DNA of 64,000 nt from Prorocentrum cordatum (taxonomy: Eukaryota > Sar > Dinophyceae > Prorocentrales > Prorocentraceae). A model generated the notes under the pieces. It ran no database searches. It had not been told where the DNA came from and saw only the letters and a list, made by a program, of their open reading frames with translations. The stretch is from assembly GCA_963575745.1 (NCBI GenBank), contig CAUYUJ010015496.1:52501-116500 (forward strand). The letters run 5' to 3'. A program made the position numbers and the translations under genes. This document shows, in pieces, positions 1-11,595 of this stretch; the stretch's first letter is position 1, and each line of letters starts with the position of its first letter.

Positions 1-2080
1 ATCATCCCCCCCTTGTGGAGGAAACCTCCTGTGTTGGTGTTGGTGCCCATTTCCAGGCCTCCAACCTGGCCCTCTGCGGGCGGAAAATTCCAGAATGGTC
101 ATGACATGGTCCTGGGGAGGATTTCTGATTACGCTTCGATGTGTTTGAGGCTGTTGCTCCTGGCGTCGCTCGGACGTGTGCATTTGTTTCTCGGCGAGGG
201 CCATCGAGGAGCATCCTTGATCATTTGGCGGAAAGACCACGCACGAAACCGACAAAAGCACAGGGAATGGACGTCCGAGCGATGGCCAGTTCTAGTATGC
301 TTGATGTTTCGTCCAAAATCCGCTCGTACGGGGGGCATGCCCGACCTAAAAAACAGGCGCGGGGGGCTCTCTGCCCCTGCAGGGGGAACACAGAGGCAGA
401 CTGCCCCCCGCTCTGGCCTTCGCGACGGCGGTCGGGAGCGTAGGGCAAGATTCCCAGTCCGGGACTGACCATGAGCCTCAAGCAGTGGCGAAGCGTCTTG
501 GCTCGCCTGTATCCCTACCAAGCAATGTTCTGAGAAGCTTGTGTGTTTCCCACGAAATGCTCTTCGAAGATTTCTGGCGGAGTCTGTCTTGTTTTATCAC
601 TTCGGGGTTATGTTCTAAGAACACTGGTTTGGCTTAGAACACTTGTGGGTTCTAAGAACATTTCGTGGTAGGACTACAGGAATGCGGCCCCTGCTTAAGA
701 GTCATTGGTCAAACCGTGAGTGCGCGCAGAATATCGGGTTGCGCGGCTGCGTCGCCGCAGCAGCGCGGCAGGAGCTGCAGCGCGACGTGGTGCTGTATGG
801 GTGTGAAGCCTGGGTGTCGTGTTTTGTTATGATGTGGTCTGCGGCACGGGGCGTCGTAAAATGATTTGTTGGACGTTGCGTTGCAGAATGTGCGTCTGTG
901 TGCTTGTGCGAGCGCGCGCTACGCATTCTCATGTGTGGCATTGGCTACGTAGGGATGCCGTTGGCCAGCGCCGCGTCTATCTGGTTGCTCTGGCGCGTGG
1001 GCTGCTTGGCAGCATCCTTTGAGGAAGGTGCTGGCTCCTGCGAGCGCGTGCCTTTGCCGGGCGATGTTTGGCGCTGTCAGCGATGCTTCTGTTTGTTACG
1101 CAAGCCGCGGACACTGGCGGTGAGGCCAGTTTTCTCCCCGCGGCCTCCGCGGCGATGCGTTCTAGTTTTATTTTGCGGTCGACGCGCTGGACGCGCCGCG
1201 TGCTCCAACCCCTGGCTGGCCTCGGAAGCGACGGGGCCGTGTCCCTGCCGCGTGCGTGCTTCCGTTTCGTCGTCGCTTCCGGCGCCCGCTTCTCCCCCGG
1301 CCCCGCCGCCGTTCTTTGCCCCGCTCCGGTGCCGGCTCCAGCCCCGGAGCAGCTGCTGCGTCGTGTGCGCTCGCACGTTCTCCCCGCTTCCGTGTGCAAG
1401 GGGCTCTCGTTTGGAGGCGGCGAAAAATCAGAGCGTGAATTACCTACCCCGTTTTCGCTTCCAGGCAAAACCAAGTCGTACCATACGCCTCCTCGTCAAG
1501 CGGCCTGACCAGTACATGCCGTAGTTTGGCCTCGCTTGGTATCTCTTGGAAGCGAGGGTGGTCAAAAGCGAGGTAAGCTTGTTTGCCCCCTAAAAAAGCG
1601 CGGTGCCGCTTCCGTGGCCAATGAAGCTCCGGCCGCGCCGGGTGCGCCACGCTCGCGGCGCGCGCAGGGCGTGCCAGGTGCGCCCCTGAGCAGCCGTCAT
1701 CCGGTGGACGGCTACGAGGGGCCAGTACAGACCCGAGGTGCCTGGAGCCCCAGCACCAAGGAGTTCATGATCGCGGATCCCCCAGGAAGCGAGATGCCGA
1801 GCACTCTGAGAGAAGGGCGGCGCCTCCAGGTAGCGCAAAGCACGGGCACCGATGGACAAAGTACCACAGATTGAGGAGCCGTGGGACACGCGGAGGCTCA
1901 GATAGAAGAGCGGTGACGAGCAGAAGGAGGATGTCGCCAGCAACCAAGATGATCGCGGGATGCCTTCGTATGGTCCTCATGTCGTCGCAAAGTGCCCTGC
2001 GCGTTATTTACTGGCCGGTATGGTCGTCCTGCGCGCAGCAAGCCACATGCCCGCACCCCCGCCGCCCTCGTCAAGAACCA
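1..2080. other. GC-rich sequence, no gene recognised
   Basis: I see no protein family here. Open frames exist on both strands (for example 898-1524 plus), but their translations are Cys/Arg/Pro-rich, as expected for GC-rich noncoding DNA. Around 611-659 there are two copies of the short palindrome GTTCTAAGAAC. Confidence 0.5.
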
Positions 2081-2270
2081 ATGTCGGGCCGGGCGAAAGG
2101 GGGGGATTGGGAAAGGGGGGGTTACGAAATTTGCTGCATGCAGCTGGTTTCGGCCTCACCGGGGGGCCCATTCCTCGATACATGGCCGCCTCCGGCGCCG
2201 GGAACATCAGCTACGTGAGCTGATTCTCAACCCCCCCCTTTGCTATCCCCCCCTTTCGCCCGACCCGACA
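2081..2270. repeat. Inverted repeat with G-tract arms
   Basis: The arm at 2081-2123 and the reverse complement of 2229-2270 share about 37 of 42 bases, including GGGCGAAAGGGGGGGAT. The roughly 105-base loop is not repeated. The element could fold into a hairpin and its G-runs could form quadruplexes. It resembles a small foldback or MITE-like insertion; no coding content is visible. Confidence 0.7.
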
Positions 2271-3272
2271 ATGCAAAGTGGCCGCGGCGTGCTACAGTCG
2301 GCCCGCATTCGTCGGTCGACCCTGCCAGCTCAGGGGTACCCTTTGTGTCCTGTGTCTCGCGACCCGTGCCTCCTGCTTTCCTGAGGCAGTGTGCCCCTCG
2401 GAAAGGTTTTTGATGTCCTCTCGCGTGTCCGGTCCAATCAAGTCCGACTGTAGGGCCGCCGCGGACGATTTGGGGAGCCATTTGAGGCCAGCAAAAGTTG
2501 GCCGCAGAGCGTTCCTTGCATGTTTTTGGTATCGGGTGGGTGCGGTGGTGTCGTCGTGGCTCCGGGTTCGCCCCCGGTCGAGCGGGGGAGGAGGCGTTTG
2601 TTGATTAGGATTAAGTCGGACCCGTCCCTCTACAGGAGGAACATTCAAAAATTGTCAAAATAGTCTGGGGACGATTTGTTTATTATGTTTGTCCATTTGG
2701 GGGGTACGTTTGAAGTATTTATTCATTTGTCACCCAAACTCCCCCTGTAGGGTGAGACGCCGAACTTAAGATTAGGAACGCGGATAACCCTTCTGGGAAG
2801 GGCGCCGGGAAGACGAGAAGCTCGGAACGACTTATGTTCGGAGGGCTGGCGAAATGGCGATTTGGTTGTTGGTCGATCTTTGTCTCCCGCCGCTCGTTCG
2901 CGCCCGCTCCAGATCCCGGGGCTTGTGTGTTCGTGGACGGGTAACCCTCTGAGGGTCCTGTGTTGTGGCCCCCCCCCTTCCGCTCGGCGGTGAATAGGAT
3001 TGGTCCTGGAACCTCTTCCTCCTCATCCTCCCCCTTCTCCCTCACTTTTTTCTTCCCCTGAGGCATAAGTAGCAGGAGTCGTCGCAGTCGCAATCGTAGT
3101 CGTAGCTCTCGTCGTCGTTGTTGAGCGGCGCGTGCCGCGGAAAATCACAATTGGTGACCTCCTATTGGTGGGACCCCAGTCCTTCAATAAGGCCGCCGAA
3201 GAACGACATAATTGCCCCCATATGGGTGGTGGTTCTGAGGACCCTGCGCAGGCAGTTCAAGGCGATGCCAGC
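2271..3272. other. No gene recognised; holds one copy of a short dispersed repeat
   Basis: At 2613-2654 there is a segment (core CTACAGGAGGAACATTCAA) that recurs with a few changes at 4573-4615, on the far side of the GT array. The rest is GC-rich sequence in which I see no protein family. Confidence 0.45.
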
Positions 3273-3659
3273 CGTGTGTGTGTGTGTTGTGTGTTGCGTG
3301 TGTTGTATGTGTGTTGTGTGTTGTGTGTTGTGCGTTGTGGTGTGTGTGTGTGTGTGTTGTGTGGTGTGTGGTGTGTGTTCTGTGGTGTGCGGTGTGCGGT
3401 GTGAGTGGTGTGTGTGGTGTGTGTGGTGTGTGTGTGGTGTGTGTGGTGTGTGTGGTGTGTGAGGTGTGTGTGTGGTGTGTGTGTGGTGTGTGGTGTGTGG
3501 TGTGTGTGTGTGGTGTGTGTGGTGTGTGTGGTGTGTGTGGTGCGTGTGTGGTGTGTGTGGTGTGTGTGGTGTGTGTGGTGTGTGTGGTGTGTGTGGTGTG
3601 TGTGTGTGGTGTGTGTGGTGTGTGTGTGTGTGTGTGTGGTGTGTGTGTGGTGTGTGTGG

Positions 3660-3713
<54 letters not shown>

Positions 3714-4116
3714 GTGGGTGTGGTGTGTGTGGGTGGTGTGTGTGTGCGTGCGTGCGTGTGTGCGTGCGTGTGTGTGTGTGTGTGGTGTGTGGTGCTGTGG
3801 TGGTGTGGTGTGTGGTGTGTGTGTGTGGTGTGTGGTGTGTGTGTGGTGTGTGTGTGGTGTGTGTGTGTGTGTGTGTGTGTGTGGTGTTGTGCTGTGTGTT
3901 GTTGTGTGTGTGTGGGTGTGCGTGTGTGTGTGTGTGTTGGTGGGGGGGGGGGGGGGGTGTGTGTGTGTGGGTGTGTGTGGTGTGTGGGCTGTGTGTGGTG
4001 TGTGTGGTGTGTGTGGTGTGTGTGGTGTGTGTGGTGTGTATGTGTTGTGTGTGTTGTGTGTGTGGTGTGTGTGGTGTGTGTGGTGTGTGTGGTGTGTGGT
4101 GTGTGTGGTGTGTGTG

Positions 4117-4147
<31 letters not shown>

Positions 4148-4170
4148 TGTGGTGTGTGTGGTGTGTGTGG

Positions 4171-4201
<31 letters not shown>

Positions 4202-4495
4202 TGGTGTGTGTGGTGTGTGTGGTGTGTGTCGTGTGTGTCGTGCGTGTCGTGTGTGTCGTGTGTGTGTGGTGTGTGTGGTGTGTGGTGTGTGTGGTGTGTG
4301 GTGTTTGTGGTGTGTGGTGTGTGTGGTGTGTGTGTGGTGTGTGTGGTGTGTGTGGTGTGTGTGTGTGGTGTGTGTGGTGTGTGGTGTGTGTGTGGTGTGT
4401 GTGTGTGGTGTGTGTGTGGTGTGTGAGGTGTGTGTGGTGTGTGTGGCGTGCGTGCGTGCGTGCGTGCGTGTGTGCGTGTGTGTGGTGTGTGTGTT
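3273..4495. repeat. GT-rich microsatellite array (GTGTGTGGTGT type)
   Basis: About 1.2 kb of nearly pure G and T on the plus strand, mostly GTGTGTGGTGTGTG variants, with a run of about 16 G near 3942-3957 and short GTGC patches. All six frames stay open for hundreds of codons (Cys/Val or His/Thr repeats). That follows from a stop-free repeat and is not evidence for a gene. The alternating GT could adopt Z-DNA. Confidence 0.95.
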
Positions 4496-5327
4496 TGTCT
4501 GTTGGGTTTCGCTCTTCGCAGAGGTGGCGGGGGGCGTTGCTCGGGTTCCTTGGTCGTGGCCCCTTGGCTTATGTCGGGCATGTCCCACTACAGAAGGAAT
4601 ATTCAAAAATAGTACAGTGAAGACCCATGCCAAGAATCACCCTGCTTGCCTCCAGGGTGCCCTGGCTTTCTTGGGTTCCATTTAATTTTTGGTTGATGGA
4701 AAGTGAGACGTTCCCACTCCAAAAATCAATGGACGTCTTAGACTCTCAGCTTTCTTGTGGAAGATGTCTTGTGGACTGGCTTCCACTCTAAAGAAATAGA
4801 AAGAAGTAGTCAGGGGACGAGTTGTCGATTCTGTGTTGCCTGTGTTTGGCTATTTGTTGAGTATGTTAAAATGTTCTCCCTAAACGCGCCAGTAGGAGGA
4901 CATGCCCGGCCTAAGATTTGGCTTCCCTTCAGCGCCCAGCAAGGCCAGTCGAGGCAACGAAATGCAAAGCAACGATGGTATGTTGTCAAGGAAGCGTTCG
5001 CATCAGCGCGTCTAGCGGCGGGGGCCGGCGTCGTCGTGGCACAGGGCTGCGCAGAGCAGCGTGCGCAGAAAGCAAGCAGGTACGCAGAAGAGGCAGCGAG
5101 CCGCGCTGTTTCTCGGAAGGAGGTGGCGGCAGCACGCGGGGCCTATTGCTGGCGGCGAGCCAGGGGGGAAAGCGAGAAGGAGAAGGCCTTCTCAGAAGGC
5201 GGTGGGGCTTCCGGAAGAGCTCCTGCCTCCTGAGAAGTTGTCTGCTTGCATCTTCGGGGAAGGCTCAGAAAACGTCTCGAAAGGCCAGCGGACCTCCAAG
5301 CCCTCTGAGAAGGCCCGCCACTTCTCT
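4496..5327. other. No gene recognised; contains a partner of the 5531-5613 repeat
   Basis: Mixed sequence with a second copy of a short repeat at 4573-4615. A GC-rich segment at 5001-5080 is about 80 percent identical to 5531-5613, sharing for example GGGCTGCGCAGAGC. I see no protein family. Confidence 0.45.
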
Positions 5328-5478
5328 CAGGAGGGAAAAGAAAACACAGACACAATGAATCGTCGCTTCCCCAGAAAATATAGGAACATGTGGGAAGTGG
5401 GGGGGAAGACAAAAACCCAGAGAATATGGACAAAGATTGGGAATCTGGCTATCTGTGCCTATCTATTTGTGTGTCCCA
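5328..5478 (+). repeat. Dispersed repeat family A, copy 1
   Basis: About 150 bp. It shares with the 7336-7480 and 7640-7800 copies the run AGAAAATATRGG, then GGGAAGTGGGG, then GACAAAAACCCAG, and ends in TGTGTGTC. Orientation is the same in all three. No coding frame is conserved across the copies, so a noncoding or very old mobile repeat is likely. Confidence 0.75.
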
Positions 5479-5720
5479 GTTCCCCTTCATTCTCGCTTCC
5501 CCCCCCTGGGCTCGCCGCCCCACAGGATCGCAGCAGCGCGTCCAGCGGCGGGGGCGGGCGGCGTCCTGGGGCAGGGCTGCGCAGAGCGGCGCGCGCAAAA
5601 AAGAAAAAGGCAGGCGTTGAGCGGGCGCGCAGCGGAGGAGGCCGCAGCGGCGGTGCGAGCCGGCGTGTGCGGTGCGTGGGCGGCGTCCGTCGGCGCGAGG
5701 CAGATCGGGCTCCACACGGA

Positions 5721-6085
5721 GCCGCATCGCGCATCGGGGCTGGACCTGAACGGTGTTTGGGGTGATTTCGTGGGCCGTTGTCGTGTCGGCTTCGGTTTGC
5801 GGTAGAGGCGGAGGCGAGGCGCAGGCGAGGGAAAGCGAAAGCAAAACGAACACGGAAAATTTAACGGGCGAAGAACGGTATAATTTTTTTCGCCGTCGGG
5901 GACACCTGCCCCTGGGCGGCTGGAAAGTTTATACCCCTAAAGTGGCACCGTAAGGGTATAAACTCTCCAGCCGCCCAGGGGCAGGTGTCCCCGACGGCGA
6001 AAAAGTTTATTTTGTACCGTTCTTCGCCCGTTAGGAAACACCGTTTAGGTTCAGCCCTGTCGCGCATGCATCGGCGATGCGGCGC
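5721..6085. mobile_element. Large foldback element (MITE-like)
   Basis: The inner arms, 5862-5945 and 5950-6033, are reverse complements over about 80 bases with few differences; the shared core is CGCCGTCGGGGACACCTGCC. Outer arms also pair: 5721-5758 with 6036-6085, around CTGAACGGTGTTT. On the left, about 100 extra bases separate the outer and inner arms, which suggests an insertion or a compound element. The right end shares an identical 20-base stretch (6071-6090) with the hairpin at 51.02 kb. No protein is encoded. The family is inferred, not identified. Confidence 0.75.
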
Positions 6086-7335
6086 GATCCCCCGACCCCA
6101 TCTATTCCGACCCCATTTGCTCGTTGCGAAAGCGCTTCTGCGCGCGACGCTGTCGATCGCGGTCGTGTGGCTCGCCGCGTTACTATTTGCTGGTGATCGC
6201 AGTCGGGATGTTCGGCGCGATGCTGCCAGGTCTCCGTATCTTTCGCTCCGCAGTGTGGATGGTGGATCGGCGTGGGCTGCGAGTATTCATCTTTCCACAA
6301 AGGGGCCCTACGAATGGCGGTGAAAGACCCGACCCTAGACGGGGGCACCCTGCGTTCCATCTCGTCCACCCCTCTCTTGGGGGACGCGCTGGGGCGCCGC
6401 GGGGGCCCGCGGGCCGGGCGCGCGGCGCGCGGCGCGCGGCGAGCGCCCGACCTGTGGCCGCCGATGCGGAGGCAAAAAAAAATTGTGGTTCGCCGCAAGG
6501 GTGGCGATGGCGTTGTTGCTTCGCGAAGTGCCCGCACCGTGATTGCGCGCTCGAGCCTCTGCGTGCTTAACCAGCCACGTGGCACACATGCTGCCCCAGT
6601 GGCGCCGAGCCCATCGGACCCAAACCAGGGAAAAAGGAGGGAGAGGGTGCGTCGCGATGAGACGCCGCCTGCGCTGTATAGCCGAGGAGGAGGAGGCAGA
6701 CGACTGTTGAAGCAGTATAGCATGGGGGGAACAGGAAGGTCGCCAGGCAGAAGAGGCGGCAAGCAGCAACGAAGCGCTGGTTGAGCAACACGCTACACCT
6801 CCATTAGGGATGGGGGACAGCTGGTAGTTTCTGTGGTGGGCGGGGCTGCGATTAGGAGTTGGAGCCCTGGCCATCGTGCTGCGCCGACGTTGCTTGTCGC
6901 TGTGTTGGTCGAGTGCGGGCCGGGGTCAGGCGTGATGTGTACTCGTTCCCTCTCCCTTCTGCAAGCGCCGAGGCCTGCCCACGCCTCGCGCGACCCCCCT
7001 CCTTCTCCTCCGTGGCCATTCTGGCCAACCGTTTCGGTGCCTCCAGAGGGCACCGTGGGTGCCGCGGCTCCGAGGCTCGCCTTCCTTCTCTGGGGGGCGG
7101 GGGGGGGGGCACATCGCCCTGCGGCCTCGCCCGCGGGCTGCCCGCGCGGCCGCCGCGAGCACTCTCCGAGACGCGCTCGCGGTGCCTGCGTGGGACCCGC
7201 GCGGGCGGCCGGGTGGTTGCCGGATCCCTGCGTGCGTGGCCTCGCCGCACCTCGGTGCCGATCCGGAGGACCCCCCCGGTCTCCGAGGGCACGTCCCCGA
7301 GACTGTCCTCGCCCTCTGCTCGCCCATCTCCAGCG
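6086..7335. other. GC-rich sequence, no gene recognised
   Basis: About 1.2 kb with high GC and short GCGCGGCGCG runs near 6408-6445. Overlapping open frames on both strands give Arg/Pro/Ala-rich translations without a motif I recognise. Confidence 0.45.
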
Positions 7336-7480
7336 ACAAGCAATCGTCGATTCCCAAGAAAATATGGGAGAAAATATGGGAAGTGGGGGGGGGAGACAAA
7401 AACCCAGGAGATACGGGAAAATCTGGGGAATCCTTTTCTTTGGGCGTGTTTCTTGGTGTGTCTCAAGGCCCCTTCACATG
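7336..7480 (+). repeat. Dispersed repeat family A, copy 2
   Basis: Second copy of the family at 5328-5478. It shares CGATTCCCAAGAAAATATGG-like sequence, GGGAAGTGGGGG and GACAAAAACCCAG in the same order and orientation. It ends near TGTGTCTCAAGGCCCC. Confidence 0.75.
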
Positions 7481-7639
7481 AGTCCGAGGCCGGTCGCGCG
7501 GTGCGCGGCCCGGTGGCCGGCGGGCTCGCCCAGGGCAGCGGAGCTCGCGCGGCGCGGCCGGCGCGGGTGCCCGTGCCGGGGTTTTGCAGGGCGAGGCCCG
7601 CCGGCCACGCGGGCCGCACGGCGGCGGGGCGGTGATCCC

Positions 7640-7800
7640 TCAAGAGGGGAAAAAACACACAGACACGATTAATTGTCGATCCCCGGGAAAATATGGGCAA
7701 ATATGGGAAGTGGGGTGGAAGACAAAGACCCAGAAAATATTAGAAAATATGGGGAATATTTTTATGTGTGTGTATTTGTTTGTGTGTCCTGGGGCCCTTT
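7640..7800 (+). repeat. Dispersed repeat family A, copy 3
   Basis: Third copy. Its start (AGAGGGGAAAAAACACACAG) matches the start of copy 1 and its end (TGTGTGTCCTGGGGCCC) matches the ends of copies 1 and 2. It sits 160 bases after copy 2, separated by GC-rich unrelated sequence. Confidence 0.75.
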
Positions 7801-7864
7801 TGATCCCGCCGAACGCGGGCGCAAGAACGGGGGTGACGCTGCGGCGGCGCCCACTCGAGTTGCG

Positions 7865-7920
7865 AGCGCATTCAATCATTCGTCACTCCCTCTCTCGCGC
7901 TCTCTCTCGCTCTCTCTCTG

Positions 7921-8006
<86 letters not shown>

Positions 8007-8070
8007 GCGCAGTGTCATCTGTGCGATGGAGAGGGAGGGAGGGAGAGAGAGAGAGAGCGAGAGCGGGAGG
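7865..8070. repeat. (CT)n tract followed by (GA)n tract
   Basis: CT-repeat from about 7888 to 8009, then about 25 bases of other sequence, then GA-repeat to about 8067. The two strands can pair with each other as a hairpin, and each tract is a candidate for triplex (H-DNA). Confidence 0.9.
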
Positions 8071-9893
8071 GAGTGTGTTTACTGGTGTGTGGTCTGTGTA
8101 GGTGTGCGTGTGTGCGATTGTGTGAGTGCGTGTTCGGGTGCGGGTGTGCATGTGTGTATGTGGTGTGTTTGTGTGTGTTAATGTCTGTGTTTGTGTCTGT
8201 TGTGTGTGTTGTGTGTGTGTGTGTTTGTGTGTTGTGTGCGTTTGTGTGTTGTGTGCGTTTGTGTGTTGTGCGTGTGTGTTGTGTGTGCGTGTGTGTGATG
8301 TGTTTGTGTTTGTGGTGTGTGTGTGTGTGTTTGTGTGGTTTGTGTGTGTGTGTGTGTCTGTGTGTCTGTGTGTGTCGGTGTGTATTTGTCTGTGTGTCTA
8401 TGTGTGCGTGCGTGTGCGTGCGGCTGTGTACACGTCTGTGTATGCGTGTGGGGGTGTGTGGGTGTGTGTGTGCGTGTGTGCGTGTGTGCGTGTGTGCGTG
8501 CGTTTGTGTGTATGTGTGCGTGTGCGTGTGTGTGTGTGTGGTGTGTGTGTGTGGGGGGGGGGGTGTATGTTGTGTGGTTGTGTGTGTGTGGTTGTGTGTG
8601 TGGTTGTGTATGTGCGTGTGTGCGTCTGTGCGTGTGTGCGTGTGTGCGTGTGGTGTGTGTATGCGTGTGTGTCCGTGTGTGTCCGTGTGTGTGTGCCCGT
8701 GTGTGTCCGTGTGTGTATGTGTGTGTGCGTGGGTGCGTGTGTGCTTGAGTGCGTGTATGCATGTGTGCGTATGTGTTGTGTGCGTGTGTGTGTGTGTGCG
8801 TGTGTGCGTGTGTGCGTGTGTGTGTGCGTGTGTGTGTGTGTGTGTCCGTGTGTGCGCGTGCGCGTGCTTGTTCGTGCGGGTGCGTGCATGTGCGTGCTTG
8901 CACGTGCGTGTGCGTGCGTGTTTCTGTGCGTGTGCACGTCCGTGTTTGTGCGCGTTTGCGTGCGTTTCTGTGCGTGTGTGTCTGTGTGTGCGTTTGTGCC
9001 TGTGTGTATGTGTCTGTGTGTCTGTGTGTCTGTGTGTGTCGGTGTGTGTCGGTGTGTGTCTGTGTCTGTGTATGTCTGTGTGTGTTTGTGTATCTGTGTG
9101 TGTGTTTGTGCATGCCTGTGTGTGCCTGTGTATGTCTGTGTGTGCCTGTGTGCGTGTGTCTGTGTGTGTGCCTGTGTGTGTGTGTCTGTGTGTGCCTATG
9201 TGTGTGTGTGCCTGTGTGTGTGTGCCTGTGTATGTCTATGTGTGTTTGTCTGTGTGTGCGTGTCTGTGTTTGTGTTCGTCTGTGTGTGCGTCTGCGCATG
9301 TCTGTCTGTGTCTGTCTGTGTGTGTGTTTGTGAGCGTGTCTCGGCGTGTCTCTGTGTGTGTCTAAGTGTGTCTGTGTGTGTCGATGTGTGTTTGCGTGTA
9401 TCTGTGTGTCTTTGCGTGTGTCTGTGTGTGTGTCGGTGAGTGTATGCTTGTGTGTTCTTGTGCCATCTGTGTGTCTGTGTGTGTACGTCTGTGTGTGTCT
9501 GTGTGTGTCTGTGTGTCTTTGTGTTCGTGTGTGTCTGTGTGTGTGTCTGGGTCCGTGTGCGTCTGTGTTTGTGCGTGTGTCTGTGTGTGTGTCAGTGTCT
9601 GTCTGCGTGTGTCTACGTGTGTCAGTGTGTGTATGTGTGTGTGTCTCTGTGTGTCAGGGTGTAGTTGTGTGTGTGTGTGTTGGTTTGTGTGCCTGTGTCT
9701 GTGTGTCTCCATGTGTGTCTCCATGTGTGTCTCTTTGTGTTTGTCTGTGTGTCTGTGTGTGTGTGTGTCTGTGTGCCTGTATGTGTTTGTGGTGTGTGTG
9801 CTTGTGTATGTGTCAGTGTCTGTGTCTTTGCCTGCGTGTCCCTGCCAAAGTGTGTCTGTGTGCCTGTGTGTCGGTTGGTTTGTGTCTAGGAGA
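8071..9893. repeat. GT-rich array with TGTGTGTCTGTG and TGCGTGTGTGCG variants
   Basis: About 1.8 kb of G/T with regular C interruptions. The first part is richer in TGCGTG and the second part in TCTGTG and TTTGTG. Long open frames (Cys/Val one way, His/Thr the other) are repeat artefacts. Confidence 0.95.
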
Positions 9894-10859
9894 TGCTCGC
9901 GTGTCCGCGTCCCCCCCCAAGTGGGTGGTTTGGGGTGGGAAGCGTTGGCGCTCGCACTGCTCGTGCCCCAGTCCGCCCACGCCGCCCCTTTAGAGGGGAA
10001 AGACGACAGGCGCCGCCCTTTTTTTGAAAAGGGAAAAGACAACGTCGAACGACGACGACAAGCGACGGACGACCAACGACCAATGCCGAACAACGAGAGG
10101 TGACGAGAACGGCGACCGTCGACGAAGGGCGCACAACGACAACCACAGACGACGAGCACGACGCCGCAGCGGGTAGTGCAACGCGACCACCGCGCGCGGA
10201 GTGCGTGGGAGGGTTTTGCCCGAGAAGTTGGAAAAGTTCCCTCTAGAACCCTCTTGGTCGCCAGGCCGTGTAGGTTTCGCGTCAAGCTCGCGTCGCGCCA
10301 GGCCCGGTGACAATACCGCCACTTCGGCGACGAACGTGTTGGCGCTAAAGTCGGCGCGCGGCGCCAAGCAGCATCCGCCCTTGCCTGGGTGACCCTCGCG
10401 CGTGCGTTGGCGAAAATTCCCCTCATGGTTGGCCCAACCTGGGGGCGCAATTTGTTGCACGGGCCTGCGCGCGGTGCCAATCCAACTTTCTGCGCCCGGC
10501 TGGCCAACCTCAATCGCACGTGGGATGACTCACCGCGTGGCGTCGGCAGCGTTCTCGGCAAACGATGTTCGGGCGGTGGCTGGCGAATAGCACGAAGCGG
10601 ATAGCGGCTGGTGGCGCGCAAGTGCGCGGCGTCGCGATTGCAAGCCTGTCTTTCTTCAGGACCGCCACGTTGGGCGAGGGCTTGCTTGCAGGAGGAGACG
10701 AAAGCAGCAGCTGCGTTGTTCGCGCTGGGGTCGGCGAGCAGCTCCACAACTCTTCTGCTTCCCTGGTTGGCGCTCTTGGGGCCTCGGTCCCCGGAGTGTC
10801 TCCCGAGGCCTCCCGGTGCTTCCTAGTTACTAGTTCGTCTTTCCTGGCGGTTTCTGTGT
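9894..10859. other. GC-rich sequence with degenerate CGACGA patch; no gene recognised
   Basis: Positions 10030-10170 are a degenerate ACGACGACN repeat like the one at 27.43-27.69 kb. A minus-strand open frame runs through 9362-10747, but part of it lies in the GT array and the rest shows no motif, so I do not call it a gene. Confidence 0.45.
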
Positions 10860-10984
10860 TTTGTTCCCTACCTAGGCTCTGCCTAGAAGGGTTCTTGCTC
10901 TCTGAGCTTAAAGGGGCCGGGCAGTGGGGCTCGCCCCGGGCGGTCCCCCCAGGATCCGCCCCGCGTTTCCCCCAGCTACGTCCC
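10860..10984 (+). repeat. Conserved leader of pentamer satellite, copy 1
   Basis: About 125 bp of non-repetitive sequence that is nearly identical to the reverse complement of 41318-41446. The shared stretch begins TTCCCTACCTAGGCTCTGCC and includes GGGCCGGGCAGTGG and CCCCCAGGATCCGCCCCGCG. Both copies run straight into TTAGC pentamers, so the leader belongs to the repeat unit. It contains short CCTAGG-type palindromes. No coding frame is shared. Confidence 0.85.
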
Positions 10985-11595
10985 CTTAGTTTAGCGTTGC
11001 TTATCTTAGCTGAGCCTAGCTTAGCTTCGCTTAGCTTAGCTTAGCCAAGCCTAGTTTAGCTTAGCTTAGCCTAGCCTAGCTTAGCTTAGCTTAGCTTAGC
11101 CCAGCTTAGCTTAGCGCAGCGCAGCGCAGCATTAACATAGCATAGCATAGCATAACATAGTATAGCATACCATAGCATTGCATAGCGCAGCATTGCATAG
11201 CACAGCATAGCATAGCATATCATATCATAGCATAGCGCAGCGTAGCATAGCATAGCATAATTTAGCTTAGCTTAGCATAGCACAGCGCAGCACAGCATAG
11301 CATGGCATAGCATAGCATAGCGCAGCATCGCATAGCATAGCATAACATAGCATAGCATAGCGCAGCATAGCATAGCATAGCATAGCATAGCATAGCATAG
11401 CATAGCATAGCATAGCATAGCATAGCGCAGCATAGCATCGCCTATCAGATCCTAGCATATCATAGATAGCATAGCGCAGCATAGCATAGCATAGCATAGC
11501 ATAGCATAGCATAGCGCAGCATAGCATAGCGTAGCATAGCGCAGCATAGCATAGCATAGCATAGTCTAGCATAGCATAGCGCAGCCTCGCATACC
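10985..11595 (+). repeat. Pentamer satellite, TTAGC then ATAGC units, copy 1
   Basis: Positions 10985-11120 are mostly CTTAG units and 11131-11595 mostly CATAG units; the two differ by one base. The same order, leader then TTAGC then ATAGC, occurs inverted at 40866-41317. The Tyr-Ala-Met-Leu-Cys frame on the minus strand is the 15-base reading of the pentamer and is not evidence for a protein. Confidence 0.9.

Noticed and set aside
898-1524. 208-codon plus-strand frame
   Set aside because: Cys/Arg/Pro-rich with no motif, in GC-rich DNA where such frames are common and overlap others on both strands.
3184-4685. Several 380-465 codon open frames (His/Thr or Cys/Val rich) on both strands
   Set aside because: They are all registers of one GT repeat without stops. 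No frame has any non-repeat coding sequence of note.
8126-9439. 437-593 codon Cys/Val-rich frames
   Set aside because: Readings of the second GT-rich array; simultaneous opening of all frames shows this is not coding.
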